NCBI RefSeq assembly: GCF_004027225.2
Contig: NC_044296.2
Span: 3,640,796 to 3,704,795 of the forward strand
Reading direction: 5' to 3'
Origin: Strigops habroptila
Taxonomy: Eukaryota > Chordata > Aves > Psittaciformes > Psittacidae
Length of the DNA stretch: 64,000 bases
A program made the translations under genes and the position numbers. How positions within the stretch are numbered: position 1 is the first letter of the stretch; each line of letters opens with the position of its first letter. Positions 1-15,100 of this stretch are shown one piece after another. The notes under the pieces are model-generated. The model saw only the letters and a program-made list of their open reading frames with translations. It was not told where the DNA came from and did not search any database.

Positions 1-3000
1 GAGGCAATCAGAATGTATTTAGTGATGGGCCTGAAACTGGATCTTCACCTTCAATAGCCCTAAATTGAACAGAAATGTGGTGTTAGCAGAAGGCTGCCCA
101 GCAGATGGACCTCAAGGACTTGATATATTCCCATAAACCACCCCAGTCCTTTCTGACAATGAACCTGACCCACGAACTAACAGTTTCATTACATGCCATT
201 AGAAGATAGTTTTGCCTCTTCACCCAGTTTTCCAAGCAGTGGCACTGATTCCAGGTCTCTTGGTGCCCCATCTAGAGCTGGGTGAGGGCTGGTGCAGGAA
301 CCTTCACACTGAGGCATTAGCAAAGGCAAAATACCCTCCAACATTAGGAACTAAGCAATCCAGTACTTCACTTCCTTCCTTTTGTTTTCCAAAGCCTCCC
401 CAGCAGCCACCAAAACAATATAAGCAGCCTCCTGCAACAGCAAAAAACCCCATGTCCCCCACTGAAAACACACCCAGTGGAGACACCTCGATGACAAAGA
501 CACCGACCAGAAGGAGCGAGCCTCCACTCACTGTGCCTCCAAAACTGGGTCCTGGCTTCATTCTGACCTGTCCCACCCCTTGCCTGGGGTGTTTCTTTGC
601 ACCTACGATTGGAACCACTGTTCTGCAAGGCTTTATTCACTCCTGGCCTTGAACGTTTCCATTTGGTATGAAGGAGAACTAGTAGCAAAAACCTGACAAG
701 CTCCAGAGAACTATTTGCAGCACAGTGGTGGGAGAAAGTTGCTGCTTTCTCCCAGCTCAAGTAAGAAACATGTTTCCACAGATGGTCCTGTCATCACCCA
801 GCTGAGCAACCACCAAGGCTGCAATTCCAAACAAGCTGACAAGGCCCAGAGGAGCTTAGACTCGACCAACCACTCACCTCCTCAGGAGCCTGTGCCCCCT
901 TTTTTGACCACCAACCTCCAGCTGAGACCACCAGGTTCCCTCCAGCTTACTTTCAAGCGAGGTCTGAAGGCTGCCTTCATCCAACAGAACCACGCTGAAG
1001 CCCAGCCTTGAGCACAAAGAGATCCACTGAGCCTTCACCAGTGACAACCTCCTCCTCACCTCACCACTCACACGTGCATTGCTGACCTGTAGAGGTTCCA
1101 CAATCCAGCCCCTCACACCTTCCCCTTCAGTCCCAGCAGCCTTGTTGGAGATCTCAAAGGAACTGGCTTTTCCTGCCGGTGTTGGCCACAGGGCAAAGCA
1201 AACAGGTTATCTATGCCTGAGCTGCTTCAGACAGTCTGAAAAGCCACAAGTCCTGGACCAAATCAGTACCTACAAACACAGCAATGCCCAGAATATTACC
1301 AGCCTGGCCCTGGGAATACACCACCCAGGTGGAGACTCATCTGCTCACTTCACTGCCTTGTGTGCCAAGGGAGCTGGGTGCACCTGAACAATTCCTCTCA
1401 ACGCTTCCTACTTTTGAGGGAACCTGGATCAGAGGCCAATTATCCAAGCCAGGAGGGTGGAGGTAATTTTCCAGAAGCCAAGAACCATGCAGCTTGCTCC
1501 ACCAGTCCTCAGGGCTGCTCTCTGCTTGGCTGCACCACGGTGGGTGTCAGTGGTCCCAGCCTGGAAACCAGGCTCGCTGAGTTCTGAGGCAAAGCAGCTT
1601 CTTCTGGGGGGTGGGTGGAGATTTCTATTGGCTTTAATTCACTCCTTGTTTCTCCCTTTACTCTTGGACAAAAGCCAGGCAATTTATTGTGCTCTTCTCT
1701 AGAGAACCCATATTTCTGGAGCTGACAAGCATCGTTGCCAGCTGTCTGGCTTGCCTCAGGTGGCCCCTGCTGCCAGCCCAGCTCGCTCTGCAGTCTGCAT
1801 CTAGGACTCCATCCACCAGGTCTGCACCAAGGAGAGGGAGATCTCCTGGGTTTTAGAGTAATCCTCTTGGCACACAGCTGCATTTTTAAGTTTTCCAGTA
1901 TGAAACCTCACTCAGACACAGGAGCATCATGTCCAAAGTGTTCCTGTAGTGCTGAACTGTAGCATTCCGGCTCTCTGAGCTCACAGTGAGCCCTCTGCTC
2001 TTCTCTCTGGTAAAGAGACAGAGCAAACCAACTCTAGTCCAGAGATATGGGAGGCAGCATTCCCATACGGACAGCAAACCAGATGACCAGTTGAGTGCCA
2101 AGTTTAAAGCAACCTTTCCCCAATTCATATCCAGAGAACTCTTGGCAGGGCTTGGGACATGCATCTCCCACCTCACCCTTCCCAAATGCTGTTTGGGAAA
2201 GAGTTGCTTCAGTTCCTACCTGTGCTTTTACAGCCCTATTCCAACTATGCCACGTTCAAAGTGAGACAGTAGAAAGAGAAGATCCCTCATGCAGAGAGAG
2301 GGACTGCCTCACCGGGAACACTGAGAATGGGGGTGCTGGGGGGGCTCTGTGCTGCTGCCCACTGCAGGGAGGCAGCGGCCCCAGGAGCAGCCAGACCCAA
2401 AAGCATGGTTCAGGTCCCCCTGAACACCCCAAGGTCCTGCTGCACAGGCTCAGCCTGCTGCCTGGGATCCACCACCACTGGGTGGCCCCAGAGGGAGACC
2501 CAGGGAGCCCAGGTGGATCCACAAAACCTCCACCCCAGACGATATATCCAAAGCATTCCAATTCTGCCCCTCCAGTGTATCTGAACCTCCTGCTTTTTTG
2601 CCCTAGAGGCATGCAAACCACAGAATTAGTTCCTGCTGAGGCATCCTTCCCATCCCTGGCACTAAAATATCCACAATGGCCACAGAAATTGTACTGGAAC
2701 AGTCAGATTGTACAAAAACCTCCCCAAATCCTGCATTTGTACCTTCATCTCAAGGGCAGGATGTTCTGTTTAACAGCTGCCAGAGAAGATCCCCCAATCA
2801 AATTTAGATTGTGCCAAGAATTGCTGGTGGATGAGCACCCCACATCAACAAGAGAACAGGAAAATGTTTCCCATCAAAAATCATCTTATTGGGTGCTTAT
2901 AAAGTGGTTTATTCCATGCAGCACAATATCTGTCAACCACGACGGCTGTTGCGAGGGTTCAGCAGCCTGATGAAGAGTGAGGCAGTAAAGGCTTAATTCC

Positions 3001-3185
3001 CAAGATAGTGTAATCCAAACATTAAGAGCAGCAAACAGTCAAGTCTTGCTTTAACACCCTGAGACAATTAAGGCAGAATATTATATGCCAGCAGAATATG
3101 CTTCCAACTCTGTTTTGAGGTGAACTTCAATCAGCTGCAAAAGACATGGTGCTGCAGCCAGCGGAGAACAGAAAGGTGTACTCAC
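1..3185 (-). other. PIAS4 intron 9 (partial)
   Basis: Non-coding sequence between PIAS4 exon 9 (donor at 3185) and the next exon, which must lie beyond the left edge. I looked for the acidic/SIM-coding exons and did not find them. There is no recognisable CR1 and no RNA gene. One long open frame on the + strand (2095-2970) has no recognisable domains and is treated as chance. Confidence 0.7.
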
Positions 3186-6100
3186 CCATCAATTATTAGC
3201 TGGTCATAGGGTGCTGGTTTGTCACACACGGGGCACATCCACGTGGGCTTTTTCTCATTCATCTGTAGGTAGAAGACTGCGTCAAAGCACTGCAGATGTG
3301 CACAGGTCTCTGCCCGGCACGGCACAGACAGCCGCATCTTCACCAGCTGTTGGAGCAAAGAGCAGGAGATCAGCAATGAAACCCACCCAAGCCATCACCA
3401 GGCAGTTCTCAGTATCAAGCAAAAAGGGTTCATTAGTTTGCAAAGCTGGTCTGGCAACGGAAAAGGGTTTCTTGACAGAATCAGATTAAAACATATTGCA
3501 AAGACTCACCGGGCAGATAAGCGAGACACGAACACCTGTAGTGGCAATTTCGCTGTCTGGGTCCAAGCGTAGCTTCTCTTTTACTGCAGGAAGAGGGCAC
3601 AGAATTTATCAGATGCAAACTTAAAACCTTGGAAACAACGTGTAGCACAGGTTGAGCAGCTCACCAACAGCCCTTGGCTGTGTACGAGTCATTTTCCCCA
3701 TGGGTGACAACCTCAGGGAAAAGAGACACAGGAGACAGAACGCTGTTGTGTCGGACCAGGCTTGTGCAACCTGCAGAGCTCAGCAGAGACACTGCTTGGC
3801 CAGCTGAAAACCTTGTGCATGATGAGGCAGGTCATGAAGCACTTTTGGGTCAGCCAGGAAGCTCAGGTTTTCCTGCAGACCCTCCTATCCCAATAACCCA
3901 GCTCTCCCAGCACACGCTGCCTCTCATCCAGGCAGAGCAAATGAAGGAGACTGAGTGGACTTTGGCACTGGGATGAGGGCACAGGCTGAATGCTGGCTGC
4001 TGGCTGCATAGTTAATGCCCTCTTGGCAACCCTTCCACCTCTTTCTTACAACCTCCAGGCTGGGTACGCAGAGGAAAGCATGCTGCTGAGCACCTTTTTC
4101 ATGTTAATATTATACCAAGGCAGCCAACTGGGAGTTAACTTTGTCCCCCTTCGGAGGGAACTAAGACACCCACATACCTGGACTTCCCACAGGGAGGGAA
4201 AGAGTAGACAGAGCTCTAGCACATGGCAAGACTTCTGGAAGGAAGTCACTTTAGGCTTATCTGGGCATTAGCATAAGCATGATGGATTTTATTCCCTTCT
4301 GAGATCAGTGGCAGTAGGATGGGGTTAACTGCCTGCCCCTTGGAATTCAGAGAAAGCCCCCCCAGAAGTGAGCAAACACAGATACAATAAAATCATGGAA
4401 TCCCAGCCTGGTTTGGGTTGAAGGGACCTTAAAGCCCATCCACTTCCAACCCCCTGCCACGGGCAGGGACACCTTCCACTAGAGCAGGTTGCTCCAAGCC
4501 CCTGTGTCCAACCTGGCCTTGAACACTGCCAGGGATGGGGCAGCCACAGCTTCTCTGGGCACCCTGTGCAGGGGCCTCATAGTGAAGAATTTCTTCCTAA
4601 TATCTAATCTAAATCTCCCCTCTGTAAGTTTTTAAGCTTTGACAGGAAACCACATCCCATCATTTCCCCATCAAATAAACAAGCCTCCTCTTAGCTCTAC
4701 CAGGCTGTAACTCTTCAGCTCACACACTGGCCAGCTCATTTATTGCAGCAGATTGTTTCACAGGAACCACAAACAGACCCAGAGGTACCAGGGCAGAGAG
4801 CTCAAAGAGCAAGGCAGCCATGCAAAACCAGTCACAAGCACCGAGCCAGCCTATGTTTGGAAAGAATCAGATGTTAGGAAAGGAGGTAGAGAGATTCCTG
4901 CCCCCGCTGCTGCATCCTGAAAGGAAAACCCAGAGGAGCTGCAGGCAAATCAAGAAGAGCAGCAGACGTGCAGGTCCCGCATCACGGTGAGGAATCAACA
5001 CAGAAAATTAGCTTTAAACAACTGCACAAGTCCTGAAGAGCAGCTGCTGCTGCCACTGCTTCTGAGAGGGCCTCTGACACTTCCATCACCACTTTTCTTT
5101 GGAGCAAGTCAACCATTTCTTTTGACCTTTTCAGATCATAACAAGATGTCTCCAGACAATGAGGCTACATGCAGCTCTGCTACACGCAGCTCTAATTAGA
5201 GAGTGACTTCTCAGATGTGAGATTCCCTCGAGATTACAAGATTTGGTGGGGTTTTCTTCACATTAGGAGACTTTTCATCCAAGCTTTATTTTTTGTCAAG
5301 TTCTTTGTGAGAGCATTCTCTGTGCATCAATTGCTATGATACATGGGAAGGAGAAATGGGATTTTCTAGGACTTCCTGAGCAGAATCAAGCTGGCTTAAG
5401 ACTGCTTTGGGATCCACAGCCATGGACTTAACATCTTCGCCGTCAGACGACGTTTCTTATATACTGAAGTTGATGGAAGCATATGCAGGAGAAGATGAGC
5501 CCCAAGATACAACCAAAGTCAGAGGGCAGCTTTAGTGAGTACTGAGGGCTATTGCAAGGGACATGATACAGAATCATTTGCAGAACAGACCTGAGCTACA
5601 AAAGCAAAGTTTACAGCTACTTGTTCTTGCCAGTTTCAGATGTCCAAACAACTGCCAAGCAGAAACAGGCCAAAGGAACTGAAACAAGATGTTTCTATCA
5701 GCAAATGCAACTGGTCTCTGCCCCAGAGTCCAGCCAAAGCTGCTAATTACCTAACGCAGCAGGACCAGAGGCACACGCTTGTTACTGAATGTAAAGCTGC
5801 TTCCAGGCCTCTGTCTGCCACACTCAGACCGAGAGGCCATCCTGCAAGTGCTCACTTTAAAGGGAACAGCACATACTACTGAGCCTGGTTTCAAGAAGTG
5901 TCACAGGAAAATGAGAGGCTCCTCTGCAGTTTAGGACAACTCAAAAGCCAGCCTCTGCTCAGTGCATTGAGGGTTCTGGTGAAGAGTAAAAAAGGGAGAC
6001 CAGTCAGTGCCCTGGGCTTCAGAGAACGGTGGGTATTTGACACATTGAAATGTTCATTTCTTACGTCCTAAGTGCTGGCTGTCGGAGTGGTTGAACACGA

Positions 6101-9100
6101 TCAGAACTGCCACAGACACCATTTGGTGTGGCACACAGATATAGAAGCATTCAGCATCTGCTGCAGAAATGCTGCACTTCACACGAAGATGAAAAGCCTG
6201 GCTGAAGCAGCAGCGTGTGCCACAATGTGCGGTAGGTGTCTGCAGACTGGACATGCCCAAAATCATCTCCTGCCCAATGAACTAATGTCTATCTTCAAGA
6301 TTACGTTTCTTATTCTCAGTAAGAGCTGTCCATGATCTGAATAGGATGTTTCAAAGACCATCACGATCCAGAACGAAGTAGTATAAACGCTCTCACCAGT
6401 ACCATGAAGTAACTGGAATTCCTCCAGACTTTCATGAGCTGCAAGTCAGATTTTACCTTAGAAAGGTAATTTCCCCTCATTTTTAGTCGTGTTTTGCATT
6501 TGCCTCATACCACGATGATTTACCTGGGTGGTTCAGGATAAGCACCTCCCGGGATCATCTCTTCTCTGAAGCTCTCAAGGCATATGAAAGTGCTGGTGGT
6601 GAAATCCCACTGCCAGCCCCCAGGATTCACAGGGGCTTGGGGCAGCAAGAGATTTCCACCAGGATCCCTTGCTCCAGAAACCTCCTTTGGAAATAGTGTG
6701 GGTCAAGGCTGAGGTGCTGTGGTAGCGTTTGTCAGCTCGTAACTACCCAGGTGAAGGCGTGAAGCCATTCGTGTCACGATGACACAGGCTCTCAGCAGCA
6801 CCCACCACGATATGACCTGGGGACAAACTCTAAATCCAGCTCCAGTGATTCAGAGCTTCTGCAGAGCCATGAGCTGCAGGAGCACTGTGCTCACACGCAG
6901 CTCTGGGGTGATTTCATGTGACTGACGTAGAGCTTAGCAAGCTGCTCAACTCAAAAGTGTTTTAGACAACTGGAGGAAAGAAATTGTAGAAAACTTGGCA
7001 GCTGTTCCCAAGCAGGTTTCTAGCAGGTTTCCTGGCTGTCAGGAGTGCTGCAGTGTGACAGGCAGCCAGCTGAGCCCTCATGCCACCTCGGAGCAGCCAT
7101 ACTCACCAAGGGCTTTGCAGAGTTCTGGGTGTTTGATCCCGATGGTTTTCAACCTCTGCAGCAGCTCTGCTGAGGTCATCTGCCGCACCAAGTACAGCCC
7201 CACGGAATAGCTCTAATGAGACAGGGAGAGAAAGAGTGAGTAAGGCTGCTCTCCTGTGCTGGGCTGGAAGTTCTGTGCCACCTCCTTCCACACGTACCTT
7301 CCCGTAGTTCCCCCAGGTAACGGTGATGCGATTGGTGGCTGCAGACAAGTACATGAGATGGGTGAGGTTGATGGGACGACAGGGCCTTTTAGGTTCCACT
7401 CCAGGCTTGTTTGATGGATAGTAGCCCTAAGGCAGAAAGATTCAATATATACATAGACACACACACTTCTTTTTTTTCACTCAAGATGCTTCTATATGGG
7501 TCCATCTCTTCACCAGCATCACTAAATTCTACCCACCAACGCTTTTCAAGGAGAGGGGTAGAAGGGAACTGAACAATCAGACCAAGCACAAAGTAAAAAG
7601 GATCGAGTCTTTTTGCAAGAACAATTTATTAACAACAGAGCTAATTAATGAGAAAATTAGCTTTAAACTAAGCAGTGCCCTTTTATACTCTGGCTTCTTG
7701 TCTGCATACATCAGTAAAGCAATTTCCTTCTGAAAGACACGAGTTGCAGTGTCCCGGCGGAGCTGACTTACCGGCACTGAGCAGTAGCTGTGGTTCACTT
7801 TCACAGCGATGTTCGGGGGGTACTGATCCTCCTGAGGAGAACTAGTGTCTGTGTAACAGATTCTAGAAAGAAACAACAGGTCTCTCAATATCGCCACACT
7901 GTTTGCATGTTCAAAGCTCTCTGCACACCACCACACCAACCCATGCTCCCTCATCTGGCCAAAGCAAAGCCAATTCCATTCGGCTCTCCCAGATCGGATG
8001 CAAGCTTCATACCTGGGCAGCAAACCCTCAGACACTGCTGGTTTCTACCACAGCACTGACTCAAACAGTACATGTAGGAAGAGGTTAGAAAGGCGAGTTT
8101 AAGAAGCTTGTGTTAGGCATGTGAACAAGCAACTTATTGTAAGTTATCTTTGTAGCTACTAAAGCCACACTGAAAGTTCCTGTCTTTTGGCAGTGCATTC
8201 CCTCCCCCCTGGCCTGCCTCCGATGTTAAATCAGCCCCATGCTCAGACATACCTTAGGACAACCTGAACTGATTTCACACCAGGTTGCAACTCCCTAGTA
8301 AATAGAGAAGAAACAGAAACTTCAGATTCGTTATGTAAAGCAACAGAACCCCCAAAAGCCCCCAAAATAAAACAACACCCACAAAAAACCAGAACAACCA
8401 AACTCAGCTGTCACTTCTGCCAGACTCAAGAGTTTTAGGCTGTTGGGGGTTTTTTATAGACCTTTAAAGAATTACTTTACAGAATTTCATTTAAACAGTA
8501 CAATTCCCCTGCAAATATCAGTGCTCCTGTGAGGATTTTTTTTCCCCTAATGCACAATCCTACAGCCTATTTCTGGGTTTTCAAACCTGGAATGGTGTTG
8601 GGTGAAAGCTATTGATTTGCCTGGCATCCTTTTGGTGATTTGGAAGCATTTACAACAGCTAGGATTTAAGGTCAGGACTACCTGAGTGTTCTTGCAAGAC
8701 TCTCTTTGTTCAATTATTCAGCTAAAGCTGCTCATGCAAACAAAGGAACCAGTGGCACAAGCAGAACAACCTCAATATCACTGAATTCAGTGGTGCTGAT
8801 CATAACAGGATTTCAGCTGGTACCAGGAAAGCAACAGACCCCAGAACAAGGGTATTTTATCAGGTCTTTGTACGCAGGTGAAACCATACACTCATTTCTG
8901 CCAGGACACAAAGCGTAAGATCCCCAAATGAGTCTTGAGTTGCCTCTGACAGCATTTCACATTCCAACTCAGAGTTTTAGTATGAATGGTTAGACACTGG
9001 GGGTGGAAGGGATGGAAGCTCCATTCAGCTGACAGACAGGAGCTGCCAGGGCAGTTTTAGAGCGGGGGGACACCTATGTGGGTACCACCCACAAGCAGGG

Positions 9101-12100
9101 GAAGATGATGGACCTGTGCTGAGCGGTCATTTGAGACAAGCAAAGACTCACTGAAAGCCCTTCTATGAAATACTTGTGCCACTGGCTGTAAGTTTTGTCA
9201 CAAATCTGAATATATGGAGAAAAGAGCATCAAGAATCAGCTATGACAAAAGGGTGTAGTCTCTTATCACCCTTAAAGACTTCTGCGGTTTATCATTTCCC
9301 TGTTAACTCTTCAAGCAGCTTCCCCTGCACTGCCCCTGTTGACCTACTGGATCACAACAGTAATCAAGCACTGAAGAGTCAAGAAACATCATATTTCACC
9401 AACTCCATGGTAACACCGTGATTTTACTGTGAAGAGAAATATTTAAGAGTTTTCTGCTTAGTTTTGAGGACCTCTTCTGGGTCATTGTCCTTTCCCCACA
9501 GCAAGGGCCAGGGGACAGGTCAGGGAAAGAGGAAGCCTCACTGCCTGCACTGACATCTCTGGGGCGCTTCATTGTTTGAATCAAAAGTTGTATCGTGACA
9601 GAGGTCAGGGTAAATCCTGACCGGTGCAAGATGTTTTCTTACACAGTTACTATAGCAGCCTTTACAACAAGGAAGCTTTCTTTCAGGGGCACTGTTACAT
9701 GGATAGCTTTTGAACATTCGATGCAAAGAAAAATGGGCAAATACTCACAACACAAGCTCAGCAGACAACCTGGGTCACCAACCATTTCATTGCACTTTTC
9801 CTGCCCAAATGTACCATTCAAAGGCAAGATTAGAGGAGCAGAAGTGAAACGTCGGGACCTAGATGGGTGAAATTGGACCTCCCACCTCCCCCAGAGCTAT
9901 TTGCTTTGCATGAGAAGCGGCCTGTCTGCTCATGTCCTCAAACAAACTGTGTTTCCTTGCAGAGAACAAAAGCTTCCACAGAGGGAACACTGAGGAATCA
10001 CACAGCAATGTTTTCCTGCACTGTTAATGCCCAATGAGAAGTACCTGGAATTTCTGATCAACTCCACTTGTCTCGGTGTTAATGCAAAAATACATGGACT
10101 TTCCTGAAGCTTCTCATTATTCTGTGGAACTGGAGAAGGAAAAAAAGAGACTGTACATCAAACTGATAATATCCAGCTCTTCCCACACTGTGAAGCACAC
10201 TTATGTTCTGAGCTATGTTTATTCCCAAGTCTTGTTTTCTCCCATCCAGCTGAACACTGATCGTTGTGCATTTTGGTAACTCTACCACTGATTACAGCTT
10301 TGCTCATCTCCTCCTTGCCTGTTTTGCCAGTTTGCACACTAATACACAGCGGATCTGGAGCTGCTTTTTCTTTATTTTTCCTCCCCTCAAATAATCCATG
10401 AGCACAAAGCATGAGTGGCATCACAGCGTGGAGACTAGAGCTCAAAGCAGCGAAAGAAGAGACCTATACATGATGTGAAAACATGAACCCACCAGACTGA
10501 TTCTGGAAAAGAAAGGAAACAACAACAAAAATAACAAGAAGATCATCTTAGTATTACTAAAAGCATCAAAAAAACCCCAGCTGTAAGAGAAAAAACATGA
10601 CTTAAATGCACGACCTTCAGGGTGTGTTTGAAGTAGGGTGTTAAGCAGTCGCTTTTGGACACAGTCCTCTGAGAACCCAGCGTTAACTGTGGCCTTTTAG
10701 CCATCGATGATTTTAAGATCAAATGCATTTAATGTGGTTAAAATGAAGCTTGGGATGTGCAAAACTCATGTTATAACTTTCACTTAGTACCTTGCATTCA
10801 ATTCAGACACATTTAGTTAAATTCTCAGAGCAAGTTTCCAGCTGAAGTCGAGGCCCCGAGCGGGTGAAAGTCACAGGACAAACACAACGGATGGGAAGTG
10901 ATAAAACAGCTTTTTATTTTAATCTTTTTAGCAAGAATTGGGTGTTTTTCTTTGCATCACCTCAACTGCGAGTTTATTCAAGGCCAATATACCAGAATTT
11001 GAGAAGTAGGGAAATGCACTTTACTGTGTATGAGAGATGAGATGAAGGAAGGATAAAACCTCAGTGGCTCTAAGATCTCAGAGGACACGGTGACAAAATC
11101 ATTCACTGACTACAGACACCTCCCCTTGGTAATTCAGCTTTAAACTGACAAAAGGGCTTTCAGAACAAAAGAAAAAATAAGTAAGTTATTGTTATGGACT
11201 TTTAATTTCATTTCATTTCATTTAATTCCAGTTTCCAATCAAATGTCTCTTGAGCAAAACAGCTGCGAGAAGTAAAGCATTTCACAAGGGCTCTCGTTTT
11301 AATGTTGTTGCTTAAATAACTGCCCATGGACACGCTGTTCTCTGTTCAGCTACACAAAGACAAAGCAAACCTGATTAGAAAAACTGTGAAGCTGTTTGTG
11401 TTTTATTTTGCATCTCTATCAGCTCACTCTTCCTTTATGAAAACACAAACAGCGTGCGGCTGCTGAGCGCAGGCTGCCCACAGCACCAACTGGAACCCGC
11501 AGGGGATGCTGATGGAAGTCAAAGCCCATGGAGTATCCAACACACTCACTGTCACCTCTCCAGCAAAGTTTTCCAGCACCAAAACTAGCCCACTCCTGAA
11601 CTGCAAACCAGGTGATTTGCTCGCTATTGTGACACATCGAATAGAACCCCAGCCTGGTTTGGGTTGGAAGGGACCTTAAAGCTCATCCAGTTCCAGCCCC
11701 CTGCCACCTTCCACTAGACTTCTGCTGTTGTCAGCAGCTACTTGGTGACAGGACAAGGGGAATGGCTTTAACCTGCCAGAGGGGAGATTGAGATGAGCTC
11801 TTGGAAGAAGCTCTTCCCTGTGAGGGTGCTGAGGCGCTGGCACAGGGTGCCCAGAGAAGCTGTGGCTGCCCCATCCCTGGCAGTGTTCAAGGCCAGGTTG
11901 GACACAGGGGCTTGGAGCAACCTGCTCTAGTGGAAGGTGTCCCTGCCCGTGGCAGGGGGCCGGAACTGGAGGAGCTTTATGGTCCCTTCCAACCCAAACC
12001 AGGCTGTGGTTCTATGATAAGTTGACTGTACAGCACCTTTCATATTTGTAAGAGGGGGAAGGACTCATTTAACACATACCATGGTTATCAGCACAAGCAC

Positions 12101-15100
12101 GTGCGTTTGTTGGGATTCCCTGGAGCTCCCTCATGGCAGCGGTGTTTGCCCTGCAGCAGGAGAAGGCAGTTGCCTTCGCCACAAAATCAGTGGCCCTGGT
12201 CATAGCAGCTGAAATCCAGCTTCAGAGGAGGAGGGAGCTGAAGCAGCAGCTTTAGGACTCAGACATGAGAGAAGAGCAACACCACTGCAGGTATTATCAG
12301 AGGGAGAAACCCAAACAAGGCTGCGTACAGAGACAGCAGCAGGACCTCGCAGACTACATGGCCTTGTGCTCCTGCAGCTGCACCCCAAGGTCCCCTCTGG
12401 CGTGCCTCCCGGAGAAGAGCAGAAGCCTCAGTATCCACAGTGAACACGGGCTGTCGCAGCTCATGTTCAGAACAAAAACCCCTTTCAGAAGCCCTCACAG
12501 CACGCTGTGACTGTCAAAAACTGTGTTCACACTGCTTCAGCCCAGAAAGGTGCCAGTGCACACGTACACTTATCAGCAAGGTGCTCAGACACCACCGGGC
12601 TCACACAAACACTCTCCTTGTCACCTACTTAACATACAGCGCAGGAGGGATGTGAGGATTCATTCCCTCTAAGAAGGTATCTGATCAATCTTCATTTTAA
12701 GCCTTATCCACCCTAGAGAATTGCGGCGATTTCAGTAAATTAGAACAAATTCTCTCAAGTCAGGGCCCTCAGACCCGACCGGAAAGCTGCAGCAGAAGCT
12801 GTTTTCATGTAGATAACTCAGATGCTAAACTCAGTACTTCCACTGACTGAAACTGTGTCTGCAGTTACCAAATATGAGGTACTGGCTGGCTCGCAATGGA
12901 CCTAATTTATCTGCTTTTAGCTGAAGCCACCGTTGTCTACAAGTCTAATAGTAATCTGATAGTTCTTCAGGGAACCTGCTCTGCCTACAGACCGACTCAG
13001 GCAGCGCCCACCTCACCTTTCATCTCAAGGCAATCATCCTGGAGAGGCAACAGAGCTTTGTCATTAGGAAAGATGCTTCTAATTGAAGTCTGGAACACAT
13101 AAATTAAGCTTCCCCTACTCCCACCATGGATATCTGCTTAAAATAGCTCTTTTTGTGGCCTAGGGTACTACAACAGCAGCTGGGTGTCTCCAAGTGGATT
13201 CAAAATCTTAAATCTCTTTCAGCTACTTCCACGTTACGAGTTTCTGAGGTTAACAAGGAGCTTATGCTTGGTGCAGGCACAGAGCAGGAAACCTGGGCAA
13301 TGAAGCATGAACTGCTGCAGCTTCCATATGGAAAAATGCTTCATTTTCCTCAGAGCACTTTGTTTTATCACCCTTGCACACTAAGCAGAGCCCCACGCAA
13401 GCATAACTCCTCATGTGGACGTTATTCCAGCACCTGGCTGTTACAGGTAGCTTGTTCATTCCATTGGCTCTGGCGGGAGGGACTGCAGGTCACCAGGTCT
13501 GGAAAATTAAACAAGTGTCTGGAAGATGTTGTTAGGTTCTGAACATTGACTGGGACAAAGACTGAAGCTTTGCTCGTGCCCAGCTCCTCACCAGCAATCC
13601 CCCGCCGTTACACAGAAACCACTCTCATCAGAAGGGAAAATCAGTCAAACGTGCTCCAGGGAACAAGCTGACCCGAGGGAGGTGTCAGCTACTCAACATA
13701 ATGAGACCTTGCTTCTGATCTGATGCAGAAGATTTAATGTCAATGTTTAACAAAATCTGTTAATCACGGTAAGCACATCCAGGCTCTCCTCCTGCCTCTG
13801 GATGTTTTCACCTCTTGAGAATTTGTTTTCCTTTCAAACACATTTGTGTTTCTGACTAACAAATGCCACCCCCTATTTAAGGCTGAACTAACTCCTTCCC
13901 CAAAGAGCATTTAAACTATTTCAGCAATCTCCCCTCAACTGTTTCAACAGTCACAGCATTAACATATTAAAGGCCACCAAATGAAGATGAAAACTACATA
14001 AAGTCTGATGAATGGAGATGAAAACTACCTAAGTCTGACGACTTGGTCCTTCTTTTGTACCTGCACAATCACACCTTCATCTACGTTTTCTTTTCCCCTC
14101 CAATCCACATTCACATCAAACCTTGTCTTCACCAAAGACAGGCAGCTTCCCAAGTGCCAGGTTCATTTAGAAGTGAAGCCTGATATCACCACATGGGCTT
14201 TGTGAGATGCTGAGGTGCAGCTGACAATGATATTTCCCCTCCACACACACTGTCTTTGCTACAAGAACATTCTATGGAACACTGGTGACAATCCTCTTTG
14301 TTTCTAAACTAAAATGATGAAAAATCAGTCTCCTGGCCCCAGGGAGGGGAAAAAAAGCACTTCTTCCAGTTTTCCTAGCTCAAAATGCACAGCATCAGGC
14401 ACAAATAGCTACAAGAAGCACAAAATGAGTCAGAAATACTCTTTGCTGTGCGTGCCACCCCCTTTCATCCACAGGAGGCTTTAGGTCAGGTATTTTAAGC
14501 ACTGGAAAACAGCATGAGTGTAGCATGTGCCAGCAGACTGGCTTAGCACAGGTGTGATACCCACATGGAATGATTTTCATCAATCCATGCCCTGTTACAG
14601 GGATGGAATACAGATTCTGCTTCACAGGGAAAGACTGCACCATGCAACACAGCAGCATTTGCAACGAAGGATGGGAAAGCTACAGCCAAACAAGACAGGA
14701 TTTCAAACGACATCTCAAAGCAACCACAGACCTGTTCTAAGGCAAAGGGGGAAAAAACAGACAGAAATATTCTTCTCTAAGTTTGAGGGGGGAGAGCAGG
14801 GAGAGGAGGGCACCCACCACCCCGTTAATCAGCCTCTCCTCCTGTCACAGATCCTTGAGAACACTGTCACCTTTCTGACACTTAACCCAGAACCACTTTT
14901 CTCTCCCAGGCTGAGCCCACTGTGAATGCAGCAGCCTATTGAAAACTCACCTAATTCTGTTGGCTTCAACAGCTCATCCAGGGTCGTGTAGAAGGGAAGT
15001 TTCACCAGGCGAACTTCAGGCTTTGCAACTTTGGGGGGCAACCTCCCCAGTCCGTTAAGGTATTTCCCATAGAGAGCAGGATAGTCAATGTTAGTGGTGG

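Noticed and set aside
1801-1835. Possible PIAS4 downstream exon because of CTCCATCCACCAGG (VDGS-like on - strand)
   Set aside because: The flanking sequence does not encode the expected YLVDGSWCPIR context and lacks splice sites.
13979-14041. Short tandem duplication of about 30 bp (ATGAAAACTAC... units) in PIAS4 intron 2
   Set aside because: Two imperfect copies only; ordinary replication slippage with no evident function.
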